Below are positions 17,193 to 25,637 of a stretch of DNA of 40,745 nucleotides, in pieces. The stretch covers positions 1-40,745 of the forward strand of contig JAEDGF010000005.1 in the NCBI GenBank assembly GCA_016297645.1, read 5' to 3'. Under the pieces are notes generated by a model. The model searched no databases, was not told the origin of the DNA, and saw only the letters and a program-made list of their open reading frames with translations. Within the stretch, counting starts at the first letter, position 1; each line of letters starts with the position of its first letter. Made by a program: the position numbers and the translations under genes. The stretch comes from Clostridiaceae bacterium. Lineage in GTDB: Bacteria; Bacillota; Clostridia; Oscillospirales; Acutalibacteraceae.

Positions 17193-17215
17193 AAAAAGCA
17201 CTCTCCTTGTCAGTA

Positions 17216-18178
17216 TCATAATTGGTTGGATATATTTCTCTCCGCATTTTCTATATCACCGGGTGTTACGCCGTGCTTGCGGAGAAAATCTGTAAAGTAA
17301 TCGGGAAGCGGCGAAGTAAATTCGAGATATTCGCCGGTTATCGGGTGGATAAAGCCTATAATCGCCGCGTGCAGACACTGCCCCGACAAGCCGAGTCCCT
17401 TTGCGGGTGAACCGTAGACTGCATCGCCTGCGACGGGGTGACCTGTGTACGCGGAATGCACCCTTATCTGATGTGTTCTGCCCGTTTCGAGAACGAATCG
17501 GACATAATCGAAGCCCTCGAAGCTCAATAAAACATTGTAGTGCGTGACGGCTTCACGCGGATTTATTCCGTTCACCGTCTGTTTTTTTCTGTCGGTACGG
17601 CTTCTTCCGAGAGGAACATTGACCGTGCCGCTTTCATTCGGCAGATGCCCGACCGTCACCGCGCGGTACTCCCGTTTGAAGGAATGCTCCTTTATCTGTT
17701 TGGCAAGTCCCCTGTGAGCTTCGTCCGTTTTCGCAACTATGAGAAGTCCCGAGGTGTCTTTGTCTATACGGTGGACTATACCCGGGCGGATAACTCCGTT
17801 TATTGACGAAAGTCTGCCCTCGCAGTGGTAAAGAAGGGCATTTACGAGCGTCCCGTCCGGATTTCCTGCCGCCGGGTGAACGACCATTCCCTTGGGTTTG
17901 TTCACGACAAGGAGATACTCGTCCTCGTATACTATCTCTATCGGAATGTTCTGCGCGACCGCGTCAAGGCACTCGGGCTCGGGGACATTTACGGTAATAA
18001 TGCCGCCTGCGGCGAGCTTCGTTTTCTTGTCGGCCTTTTTGCCGTTGACAAGCACTTCGCCGTTTTCGATGAGCTTTTGCACTGCGGAACGCGAGAGCGA
18101 TTCTTCAAGGACAGGGACTGCCCTGTCGAGCCGTTCACCGGCAAGACTGTCCGGAATCGAAAGCGATAGCTCCGTCAT
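17216..18178 (-). CDS. RluD/YlyB-type 23S rRNA pseudouridine synthase
   Basis: 320 residues. The N-terminal S4 RNA-binding domain (SLSRSAVQKLIENGEVLVNGKKADK) precedes the RsuA/RluA pseudouridine synthase domain, with catalytic Asp in RPGIVHRIDKDTSGLLIVAKT and the later ETGRTHQIRVH. It isomerises uridines in 23S rRNA, by family membership; the exact positions are not determinable. It follows lspA with an ATGA overlap (18175-18178), the arrangement of Bacillus lspA-ylyB, implying translational coupling. Confidence 0.94.
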   Translation of the reverse strand: MTELSLSIPDSLAGERLDRAVPVLEESLSRSAVQKLIENGEVLVNGKKADKKTKLAAGGIITVNVPEPECLDAVAQNIPIEIVYEDEYLLVVNKPKGMVVHPAAGNPDGTLVNALLYHCEGRLSSINGVIRPGIVHRIDKDTSGLLIVAKTDEAHRGLAKQIKEHSFKREYRAVTVGHLPNESGTVNVPLGRSRTDRKKQTVNGINPREAVTHYNVLLSFEGFDYVRFVLETGRTHQIRVHSAYTGHPVAGDAVYGSPAKGLGLSGQCLHAAIIGFIHPITGEYLEFTSPLPDYFTDFLRKHGVTPGDIENAERNISNQL

Positions 18179-18792
18179 TTCACTTCACCGTCCGCCGTGT
18201 TTTCGCTCTTTTCGTGTTCAAGCTTTTCGGCTTTCGTTTCATCCGCTGCTTCGTTTTCATCTTTTGTGGCGCTTATCGTTTCGGCTGCCGCTTTTTCGGC
18301 TTTCGCCTTGCGGCTGTCCGTCACCATCTCGTAGATGAGATAGATAATTATCGCGAAGCAGGCGCAGGTAATAAGAATATCGGCAAAGTTAAAGATGGGA
18401 AAATCTATAAAAAGCGTTCTGATATAATCAATAACATAGCCGCGCGTGAGCCGGTCGAGCAGATTCCCCATTCCGCCGGCAATAATGAGCGGAACGCAGA
18501 TATCATATATTTTCGGCTTGTTTTTTATCACAAAAAGCAGGACAAGCCCTACCGCCATAACGACTCCGGTAACGACCGAAAGTACATTTGTGGAGGTGTT
18601 GAACATACTGAAAGCCGCGCCCGTGTTTTCCGCATAGGTAAGCCCCAGTACACCCTTTATCAGGACGACCGTTCCGCCGCCGATGAGCTTTTCGGCAGCG
18701 ACATTTTTAATAAGCCTGTCGATCAGAACGAGGACTCCGACGGACGCGAGCTGCAAAACGAATCCGATAATTCTTTTCGTCGTGTTTTTCAA
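18175..18792 (-). CDS. lspA: Lipoprotein signal peptidase II, with C-terminal acidic tail
   Basis: 205 residues with four transmembrane segments. It cleaves the signal peptide of diacylglyceryl-modified prolipoproteins. The catalytic aspartates lie in GGMGNLLDRLTRGYVIDYI and FNFADILI, and ENTGAAFS is also conserved. The usual length is 150-170; the extra ~45 residues at the C-terminus are charged and probably disordered (AEKAAAETISATKDENE...). It sits 12 bases downstream of the DivIVA-like gene and overlaps ylyB by 4 bases. The GerAC lipoprotein in this window is one predicted client. Confidence 0.95.
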   Translation of the reverse strand: MKNTTKRIIGFVLQLASVGVLVLIDRLIKNVAAEKLIGGGTVVLIKGVLGLTYAENTGAAFSMFNTSTNVLSVVTGVVMAVGLVLLFVIKNKPKIYDICVPLIIAGGMGNLLDRLTRGYVIDYIRTLFIDFPIFNFADILITCACFAIIIYLIYEMVTDSRKAKAEKAAAETISATKDENEAADETKAEKLEHEKSENTADGEVK

Positions 18793-18804
18793 GGTACGCC
18801 TCCG

Positions 18805-21800
18805 TTATCTTTTCTTTTTGCCCTTGCGCTTTTTCTTGTCCTCTTTTTCGGGAACTGCCCGGGGAGCAGGCGTATCCTCGAATACCGAGAAGTCGAAATC
18901 AAATCCACCGTCGGGAACCGAGCCGCCGTCGTCGGAATCGAGGGGAGCGTCCTCGGTTATGTTTTCGGGTTCGCCGAGTGTATCGTCAAAAATACCGTCG
19001 GTGTCCGAGTCATTCTTTTCACTTGCGGAGGTACGCATTGCCGCCGCTATCTTGTCGGAAATTCCGCTTGCCACTTCTTCGTCATAAGCATTGTCGTCGG
19101 AGGCTTCCGGCTCGGCAGGCTGCGGCGCGGCGCTCTGTGCGCTCGCTCCGATGTCCTCGAAATCGCCGAAATCGTCAAAGTCGTCAAACGCACTTACATC
19201 AATGCCGCCGGACGCTGCCGTATCGGACTGCGCCGGTTCATCGTCATTCGAAGCGGTATCGTCGGTGTCTAAGGCAGACGAGTCAAACGAGAAACCGCCT
19301 TTTTCTCCGTTCGTTTCGCTTTCGGCGGAATCGGAGGGAGCGGCTCTGTTCGCAGATACGGTATTTTCTGCCGCGTGTACTTCTTCAATAAGCTTTTCGT
19401 CTTCAAGCTTTTCCGCTTCTATTCTCTCTTTTTCGGCTTTTTCAATTGTTTCGCGGACTGCCGCCTGCGCGGCTGCTTCGGCTTCAACGCTTGCGGCACC
19501 TTCGGCGGCTATATCCGCAACCTTTTTCTCGCTGCTGTCAGCCGTCTGTGTTACAGTACCTCTCGCGGTTTCCGCCCGTTCGGTAAATGCGGCGGCGGAA
19601 TACTGCGGAGTCGTGTCGTTTTCACCGAATCCGACCGTGCCGTCTATGTCTGCTGCCGCAGTGCTTTCGTCCTGCCCGGCGGCGTTTTTGTTTTCGCTGA
19701 GTTTAACGGCGGACAGATCGTCGAAGTTCGATTTTTCCGCAATGCTCTCCTCCGCACTGACCGCGCTTATTTCCTTTGCTTTCTCGTCGGCAGATGCCGT
19801 ATCGGCGGCAAGCTCGACGGCAGGTGTCTTTTCCGACGCCGCCATTTCGGAATAATCGGGCGCGTCGTCTATTTTATCTTTCGTAACTTCTCTTTCCGCA
19901 GAGATACCGAAGCCGGACAAAACGCCTACCGCATCGATACCCTCGGTGAGCGGTTCAACGACCGCGTCGAGATTTACATTGAACGCTTCACTCTCCTCAA
20001 ACGCCGGCAAAACGGCAAGAGCGTCGCGCTGCGCTTTCAGCAGTTCCTCGCTCGCGGCTGCCTGCTTTTGAAGATTCTCGCGAAGTGACGCAGCCTGACT
20101 TCTCACGGTGTTGTAGTTCTGCGCAGCCGTGGTAAGAAGGTCGGTTATGCGGCTTTTAAGGCTGCCTGCGAGAAGTGCCATGCGCTCGCATTCGTTTTTC
20201 GCGGAAAGGAGCATTTCGGCAGACTTTTTCTTCGCGTCGTCAAGCATTGCGCTGGCGTTCCTGTCGGCGTTATCCGTTTTGGAGCGCGCATTCTCGGTGG
20301 CAATGCTGACCATGATATTGCTTTTTTCTTTTGCTTCGTTAAGCTGCTTTTCAACAGTCGCGTCACACGCTTCAAGCGCTTCGTTGACGCGCTTTTCGGT
20401 GTCGGCCGCAAGAGCTGCGGCGGCGAGCTTGGCTTCGGCGATTATGCCGAGAGCCTGAGCCTTTGACGCTTCCGTAAGCTCGACTGCCTGAGCCTGTGTT
20501 TTTGTTTTGATTTCCTCTGCCAGCTTTTTGGCTTCGTCAAGCATAGCCTGAGCTTCCGTTTTTGCGGCGTCGAGCGCCGCTGTTGCCTGAGCACGAGTAT
20601 CCTCTACTGCGGTTTCCGCCTTCGCACGCGCTTCTTCGAGCTTTGCGTATGCGTTGCGGTTCGTGACTTCTTTTATCTCGTCCGACTGAGCTTGGGCGGA
20701 GGTTATCATCTCGGTGGATTCTTTTTCGGCGGAGTTTATCATTTCAACCGACTTCACACGGGCTTCTTCAAGCATATCGTATGCTTTTTGTTCCGCTTCG
20801 GAGAGGAGCGCGGAAGCCTTTTCCTGCGCTTCGTTCTCGGCGGTCTTTGCGGCTTCAAGCGAAGCGCGCGCCTGTTCGAGAAGCTCGGTTTTTGCGTTTT
20901 CCGTTTCCTCGGCAAGAGCTTTTGCTTTTTCAGCCGCCTGTGAGAGTTCCGCTTCGGCTTTTTCGTGCGAGGAACGGAGCAGTTCCTCAGAGCTTGCCTT
21001 CGCTTCGGCTACCATCTGTTCAGCCTTGCTTGAAGCCTCGGACAAAAGCTGCTGAGCTTTGTTCCGTGCGTCCTCGCGAAGCTCGGCTGAATACTTTTCA
21101 ACTGTTTCTTTAAGCTCTGCCGCATTGTTCTGCGCCTCGTTCATAACGGACTGAGCCGTTGCGGCTGTCTGCGAACGAAGGCTGTCGGAATCCTCTTTTG
21201 CGTTTTCGATCGTTTTTTCAGCAGAAGCGTTGGCTTCGTCCATGATTTTTTTAGCTTCGCTGTTGGCGTTATCTATAATATCCTGCGCGTTCTTTTCCGC
21301 TTCGCTCTTTGCTTCCTCGCGCATTTCGTCCGCGTCTGCCTTTGCGTTTTCGGCTATTGCGTCCGCTGCCTTCTGCGCCTCAGCCATAAGCTCGGATGCG
21401 CGTGCCTGCGCCTTTTCGAGAACGGCGGTGGCTTTCGTGTCGCAGTCGGTGATAAGCTCGTTGACGCTGCGCTGCGTTTCGGCGTTTACCTTTTCTGCAT
21501 TCTCCTGCGCGGCGTTTATATAACCTTCGGCAAGAACCTTTGCGGAGGAAATAATACTTGCATATTCGGCTTCGGCGGCGGCGTTGACCTTTTCCGCCTT
21601 TGCCTTGGCGTTGTCAACTATTCCGTCGGCTGTTTTTACTATATCGGCAACGCTTTTGTTTGCTTCTTCGATCATTTCATCGGCTCTCGCCTGCGCTGTG
21701 GAAATGATAAGGTCTGCGCTTTTCTGGGCGTTCAGAAGAACATCGCGCAAAACGGTTTCGTCCTTGCGGTACTCATCGAGCTTAGCGGCAAGAATGCTGA

Positions 21801-21948
21801 GCTTTCTTACAAGGTTGCCGTTTTCGGTGAACACCTCGGAATAATCGGCGCTTATCTGACCGATAAGGCGATCCACCTCCTGCGCGGAATAATAACCGTC
21901 CTCGCGCTGTTCGAGTTTTATCTGTTTAAGCTGAGCCGGGGTAAGCAT
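18805..21948 (-). CDS. Giant DivIVA-like polar/division scaffold with long hendecad coiled coil
   Basis: 1047 residues. The N-terminus (about 1-70) is a DivIVA domain (KLEQREDGYYSAQEVDRLIGQI), which in the family binds negatively curved membrane at septa and poles. Residues ~73-600 split into about 48 consecutive 11-residue units such as MLEEARVKSVE, MINSAEKESTE and MLDEAKKLAEE, the pattern of a right-handed hendecad coiled coil. Residues ~640-1030 are acidic, low in hydrophobics and probably disordered (repeated DFDDFGDFEDIG-type patches). The extreme C-terminus is basic (KKKRKGKKKR). Ordinary DivIVA is ~160-230 residues. The position right after sepF and before lspA supports a division role. 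The antisense strand carries long Ser/Ala/Leu-rich open frames that are compositional shadows. Confidence 0.85.
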   Translation of the reverse strand: MLTPAQLKQIKLEQREDGYYSAQEVDRLIGQISADYSEVFTENGNLVRKLSILAAKLDEYRKDETVLRDVLLNAQKSADLIISTAQARADEMIEEANKSVADIVKTADGIVDNAKAKAEKVNAAAEAEYASIISSAKVLAEGYINAAQENAEKVNAETQRSVNELITDCDTKATAVLEKAQARASELMAEAQKAADAIAENAKADADEMREEAKSEAEKNAQDIIDNANSEAKKIMDEANASAEKTIENAKEDSDSLRSQTAATAQSVMNEAQNNAAELKETVEKYSAELREDARNKAQQLLSEASSKAEQMVAEAKASSEELLRSSHEKAEAELSQAAEKAKALAEETENAKTELLEQARASLEAAKTAENEAQEKASALLSEAEQKAYDMLEEARVKSVEMINSAEKESTEMITSAQAQSDEIKEVTNRNAYAKLEEARAKAETAVEDTRAQATAALDAAKTEAQAMLDEAKKLAEEIKTKTQAQAVELTEASKAQALGIIAEAKLAAAALAADTEKRVNEALEACDATVEKQLNEAKEKSNIMVSIATENARSKTDNADRNASAMLDDAKKKSAEMLLSAKNECERMALLAGSLKSRITDLLTTAAQNYNTVRSQAASLRENLQKQAAASEELLKAQRDALAVLPAFEESEAFNVNLDAVVEPLTEGIDAVGVLSGFGISAEREVTKDKIDDAPDYSEMAASEKTPAVELAADTASADEKAKEISAVSAEESIAEKSNFDDLSAVKLSENKNAAGQDESTAAADIDGTVGFGENDTTPQYSAAAFTERAETARGTVTQTADSSEKKVADIAAEGAASVEAEAAAQAAVRETIEKAEKERIEAEKLEDEKLIEEVHAAENTVSANRAAPSDSAESETNGEKGGFSFDSSALDTDDTASNDDEPAQSDTAASGGIDVSAFDDFDDFGDFEDIGASAQSAAPQPAEPEASDDNAYDEEVASGISDKIAAAMRTSASEKNDSDTDGIFDDTLGEPENITEDAPLDSDDGGSVPDGGFDFDFSVFEDTPAPRAVPEKEDKKKRKGKKKR

Positions 21949-21999
21949 TTGCCTCGTCCTTTCTCCAAATCGGAATTAGTATGGAAAAACAGTTTGTTA

Positions 22000-22503
22000 T
22001 CAAACAAAGAACATTCCGTTATTTTCAAGCTCATCGAGCAGATCACCCATCACATCGACATTGTAGGGGGTGATTATGTATGTGTTGTTCGCAATTTTTT
22101 TGAGCTTTCCGCCGTTGGCATATGCAACGCCGCTCAAAAAGCAGAGCAGCTTGCCCGCTTCGTCTTTCGCCGTAGCTTCGAGGTTTATGACGACGGTGCG
22201 CTTTTCGATAAGCTCGTCCGCTATCGCCTTGCCCTCGTCGAAATGCTCGGGCTTTTTAAGAACGACTTGGAGCTTTGCCGTGGTATGAATATCGACCACC
22301 TTTGTTGCAGCGCCCTGATTAGACTTGCGCTCGGCGCGGTCATTGCGTCCGAAGCCCCTTTCGCGCTGCGGCGCGGAGGTTCTTCTCGACATTGAGTCGA
22401 ATTCGTCCTCGTCCTCCTCTATCTGCTCCACATCCTCCTCGGGGTCGTAATAATCCGAGTCGTTTACGAAAAATGCTTTTTTGATTTTATCTGAGAAACC
22501 CAT
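22000..22503 (-). CDS. sepF: Cell division protein SepF
   Basis: 167 residues. The N-terminal amphipathic start MGFSDKIKKAFFVND (membrane anchor in SepF) is followed by an acidic/basic linker and the C-terminal SepF (DUF552) domain (VVDIHTTAKLQVVLKKPEHFDEGKAIADELIEKRTVVINLE...FLSGVAYANGGKLKKIANNTYIITP). SepF bundles FtsZ filaments at the septal membrane. It sits between ylmE and the DivIVA-like gene; ylmG and ylmH, usually found between them in Bacillus, are absent. RBS GAAAGGA ~6 nt before the ATG. Confidence 0.95.
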   Translation of the reverse strand: MGFSDKIKKAFFVNDSDYYDPEEDVEQIEEDEDEFDSMSRRTSAPQRERGFGRNDRAERKSNQGAATKVVDIHTTAKLQVVLKKPEHFDEGKAIADELIEKRTVVINLEATAKDEAGKLLCFLSGVAYANGGKLKKIANNTYIITPYNVDVMGDLLDELENNGMFFV

Positions 22504-22618
22504 ATTCCCGTATCCTTTCCTTCTTAAAAATAATCTGCTTGTATACTAAAACGGTTCTTTCTGTCCGAAAACACATTTTTACACTGCGTTTTTATTATAA
22601 CCGCTATTTTCCGTGCCG

Positions 22619-23341
22619 TCAATAACACCTTGCACCGAAAAGTGCGCTGCCGACTCTTACAAGGGTCGAACCTTCCTTTATTGCGTCCTCGAAATCAGCC
22701 GACATACCGAGCGACAGCGTATCTATAAGGCTGCCGTTTCCGAGCTTTGATTTCGAATCCATGTAAAGAGTGTTCATTTTTGCAAAGTATTTGCGCACTT
22801 CATCGCCCTCGCAGATGGGCGGAACCGCCATAAAACCGCGTATCCGGACATTTTCCAGCTCGGAAATCTCGCTTGCGCGTTCGAGTGCTTCATCGTAGTC
22901 GAAGCCCGTTTTTGCCTCCTCGCGGCCTATGTTGACTTCGAGAAGGATATCGGTCGTTGTTCCGGCGAGAATACTTCTCTTTGAAATCTCGCGGGCAAGC
23001 TCCACACTGTCAACGGATTCTATCATTGATACGATTCCGATGATTTTGCGAACTTTGTTGGACTGCAAATGACCTATTATGTGCATTTGAAGCCCATCCG
23101 TGTTCAGAAAGTCAGTTTTTGAAAGCAACTCCTGAACTTTATTTTCCCCGATGAGGTCGACCCCGAGAGAGATCATGTGGTTTATCGGCGGCGGTGCCAC
23201 CGTTTTTGTGACAGCCATGAGCTTTATTTCTTCCGGCTGCCTGCCCGAAGCTGCGGCTGCCGCAGCAATTCTTTCTTTTATCTCGGCGTAATTTCGGTCG
23301 AGGTACGAAAAATCAAACTCAGTCGATAATTTTTCCGTCAT
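22619..23341 (-). CDS. YggS/YlmE-type PLP homeostasis protein
   Basis: 240 residues, alanine-racemase-like TIM barrel. The PLP lysine lies in IKLMAVTKTV, followed by LIGENKVQELLSKTD, MHIIGHLQSNKVRKI, LLEVNIGREEAKTGF and the phosphate-binding end LSLGMSADFEDAI...VRVGSALFG. The family buffers pyridoxal-5'-phosphate and has no known catalytic reaction. It overlaps the stop of the HlyD-like gene by 23 bases, so translation is probably coupled. Its position next to sepF is conserved in Bacillota. Confidence 0.94.
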   Translation of the reverse strand: MTEKLSTEFDFSYLDRNYAEIKERIAAAAAASGRQPEEIKLMAVTKTVAPPPINHMISLGVDLIGENKVQELLSKTDFLNTDGLQMHIIGHLQSNKVRKIIGIVSMIESVDSVELAREISKRSILAGTTTDILLEVNIGREEAKTGFDYDEALERASEISELENVRIRGFMAVPPICEGDEVRKYFAKMNTLYMDSKSKLGNGSLIDTLSLGMSADFEDAIKEGSTLVRVGSALFGARCY

Positions 23342-24647
23342 AGAGATCCGTCCCTTCGATAATTATTTCATCATAAAGTGCCACATAGCCCGATTTGCTC
23401 GATTTGCCCGACAGAATAACGGTATCATCGGAATAAACGATATCTACCTTCCGGAACCGCACGACATTGGCCAGCTGTATAAATACGCCCTTCTCGCCGT
23501 CGACGGTTCTGAGTGCCTTTGCCGGAATTTCGTAGCCGGTAAATTCGTTCATATGTATTTTTATGTCCACCTTCCGCAGAAGCGAAAGATCCTTGTTCAT
23601 TTCGTTACTCGAAAGAACAAGCGTAACATAGCCGTTCGGATTTGAATTTTTAGCGACCGTACGAACGGACAAGTCGCCGCAGCCTTCGATCGTGACGGTC
23701 ACGAAATCGCCGACGGCAAGCGTTTCCGCCTCATGCTCGGGGACATTGCAGACAATATACCACACAAAAGAAGTAATAAGCTTGCCCACGCGCGAATAGT
23801 GCGTGCTTGACGGCTGAGCGTTCAGAAGCCCCTCAACATCATCGTAGGTCAATTCTTTTGCCTTTGAAAAGTCGCCCAGCCCCTCGTAGCCGTCCGTTGT
23901 GTTTACAAAGCTGCCGGACGCATCGGCTGTGACGGAGCTTTTTATGCCCGCCGCCGCTTTAAGCTTTTCTATCTCGCTTGTCAGGGAGGTAATAGCAGCG
24001 CCGACATCAACGGTCTTGCCGACGGCTGTCTGACGCATCGTCATGTTTTCGCCGAAGCGGTAGCTTTCGTCGAGCAGCTCTCCGGCGTTACCTGCAATTA
24101 TATCCTTTTTTATTGAAATTACGCTGTTGAGGACGGCAGGCTCGTAAACATTGATATCCGCCGCTAAATTCGACGAAACGAGCGCGTTTATATCCTCATA
24201 ATAATCAAGCTCTTTTTCGAGCGACGGAATAAGCGAGGCGTTCGCCGCCGCCGACTCCGATACATATATGTCCGCAACCGTATCGCCTATTGATACCTTT
24301 CCGCCGTTCTCGATACGCGGGACAACGGTGGAGCCGCCGGACGCCGGCAGAACGGTTTCGTCGCGCAGGACATATGCCTTCGTGTCAACGCTTGTATAGA
24401 CATTGCGCAGCACCGCAGTCTGTACATTGAGCTGCGTCTGCGGCTTGTATCTCAGGTATATCTGATGAATTACCGCCACAATTACCAGCACCGCGACAAG
24501 CACATAAAACACGCGTTTTACCGCCGGTCTGAGTCGGAAATCGATATTTGTGTTGACGGGATGGCTGTGAAATGCTTCGCTCAGCATTGCCGGTCTGCCT
24601 TTTTTCTTGCGATTGCCGTTTGTATTTGATGTATTATTTTCAGCCAT
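23319..24647 (-). CDS. HlyD-like membrane fusion/adaptor protein in the division cluster
   Basis: 442 residues. A short basic cytoplasmic N-terminus (NRKKKGRP) is followed by one transmembrane segment (~45-66) and a large extracytoplasmic part. A biotinyl-lipoyl-like/barrel-sandwich half motif is visible (LPASGGSTVVPRIENGGKVSIGDTVADIY), with a helical hairpin (~150-240) and beta-rich C-terminal domains (VPEHEAETLAVGDFVTVTIEG, IPAKALRTVDGEKGVFIQ). This is the layout of HlyD/RND-type adaptor subunits, but no transporter ATPase or permease is adjacent. Its conserved place between miaA and ylmE-sepF suggests an envelope or division function; that is inference. Confidence 0.8.
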   Translation of the reverse strand: MAENNTSNTNGNRKKKGRPAMLSEAFHSHPVNTNIDFRLRPAVKRVFYVLVAVLVIVAVIHQIYLRYKPQTQLNVQTAVLRNVYTSVDTKAYVLRDETVLPASGGSTVVPRIENGGKVSIGDTVADIYVSESAAANASLIPSLEKELDYYEDINALVSSNLAADINVYEPAVLNSVISIKKDIIAGNAGELLDESYRFGENMTMRQTAVGKTVDVGAAITSLTSEIEKLKAAAGIKSSVTADASGSFVNTTDGYEGLGDFSKAKELTYDDVEGLLNAQPSSTHYSRVGKLITSFVWYIVCNVPEHEAETLAVGDFVTVTIEGCGDLSVRTVAKNSNPNGYVTLVLSSNEMNKDLSLLRKVDIKIHMNEFTGYEIPAKALRTVDGEKGVFIQLANVVRFRKVDIVYSDDTVILSGKSSKSGYVALYDEIIIEGTDLYDGKIID

Positions 24648-24674
24648 TTTGTTCTGCGTCCCCCTTTCCGTTAT

Positions 24675-25637
24675 TTATCTGTTGAACAGACCCGATTCCG
24701 TTATTATTTTTTCTGCTTCGTCCGCCGCGCTCACGCCCTCGGGAAGCTCGTCCGCATAGATTCTGTGAATGCCTTCCTTGTTTCTGTACCATGTGAGCTG
24801 GCGCTTTGCGTAGCGCCGTGTCGCCCTTTTCAGATTTTCGAGCGCCTCCGGGAGCGTTATCACTCCGTCGAAATACGGTGCAAGCTCCTTATATCCGATA
24901 GCAGCCGAAGCCGTACAGGCGTTATCGAGTGCAAAATAGTCGTGCGCTTCGTCTATAAGTCCGTTTGCGACCATATTGTCGACCCGTTTGTTGATTTTTT
25001 CGTAGAGTTTTTCGCGGTCTTTATACTCAATGGAAATATAGAGCGGCAAAAACGGGCTTTCCGTCTGCCGCGACCGAATACGGCGTTCGGACGGCTTTTC
25101 GCCTGTGAGATAGTAGACTTCGAGCGCCCTTAAAACTCTGCCCTCGTTGTTTATATGGAGCGACTCTGCCGTTTCGGGGTCGATTTTTTCAAGCTCGTCA
25201 TAAAGAGCCTCAATGCCCTCTTTTTCGCGGCGCAGACGAAGCGCCTGCCTTACTTCGGCGGTGTCGGGCTCGTCCTCAAAAACGACTCCCTGTAAAAGGC
25301 TGTCCGCATAAAGCCCGGTGCCGCCGGCGACTACCGGTGTTTTGCTGCGGGAAACGATATCCGCAACAGCCGCAGACGCGTCCGCAATGTATCTTGCGAC
25401 GCTGTACTTTTCCGTAACCGGCAGAAAATCTATAAGATGATGCTTTATTCCGCGCATTTCCTCCGGTGTAGGCTTCGCCGTAGCCACAGACATACCTTTA
25501 TATATCTGCATTGAATCCGCCGAAACGACTTCGCCGTTGAAGCGTCTGCATATCTCGACCGCCAGCGCGGTCTTGCCGGAGGCGGTTGCCCCCACGACCG
25601 CAATGACAGGTATTTTGTTTTCGGGTGTATCGTTCAT
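24675..25637 (-). CDS. miaA: tRNA dimethylallyltransferase
   Basis: 320 residues. It transfers dimethylallyl from DMAPP to A37 of tRNAs reading UNN codons. P-loop GATASGKTALAVE; DSMQIYKGMSVATAKPT; VAGGTGLYADSLL; IGYKEL; and RYAKRQLTWYRNKEGI at the C-terminus are all diagnostic. It overlaps mutL by 4 bases (ATGA at 25634-25637). MiaB, encoded upstream in the same cluster, adds the 2-methylthio group to the MiaA product, so both steps of ms2i6A37 synthesis are here. Confidence 0.97.
   Translation of the reverse strand: MNDTPENKIPVIAVVGATASGKTALAVEICRRFNGEVVSADSMQIYKGMSVATAKPTPEEMRGIKHHLIDFLPVTEKYSVARYIADASAAVADIVSRSKTPVVAGGTGLYADSLLQGVVFEDEPDTAEVRQALRLRREKEGIEALYDELEKIDPETAESLHINNEGRVLRALEVYYLTGEKPSERRIRSRQTESPFLPLYISIEYKDREKLYEKINKRVDNMVANGLIDEAHDYFALDNACTASAAIGYKELAPYFDGVITLPEALENLKRATRRYAKRQLTWYRNKEGIHRIYADELPEGVSAADEAEKIITESGLFNR

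Noticed and set aside
18214..19855. Long plus-strand open frames opposite the DivIVA-like gene
   Set aside because: They are compositional shadows of an Ala/Glu-rich, GC-biased coding strand; products are Ser/Arg/Phe-rich without motifs, and starts lack RBS.
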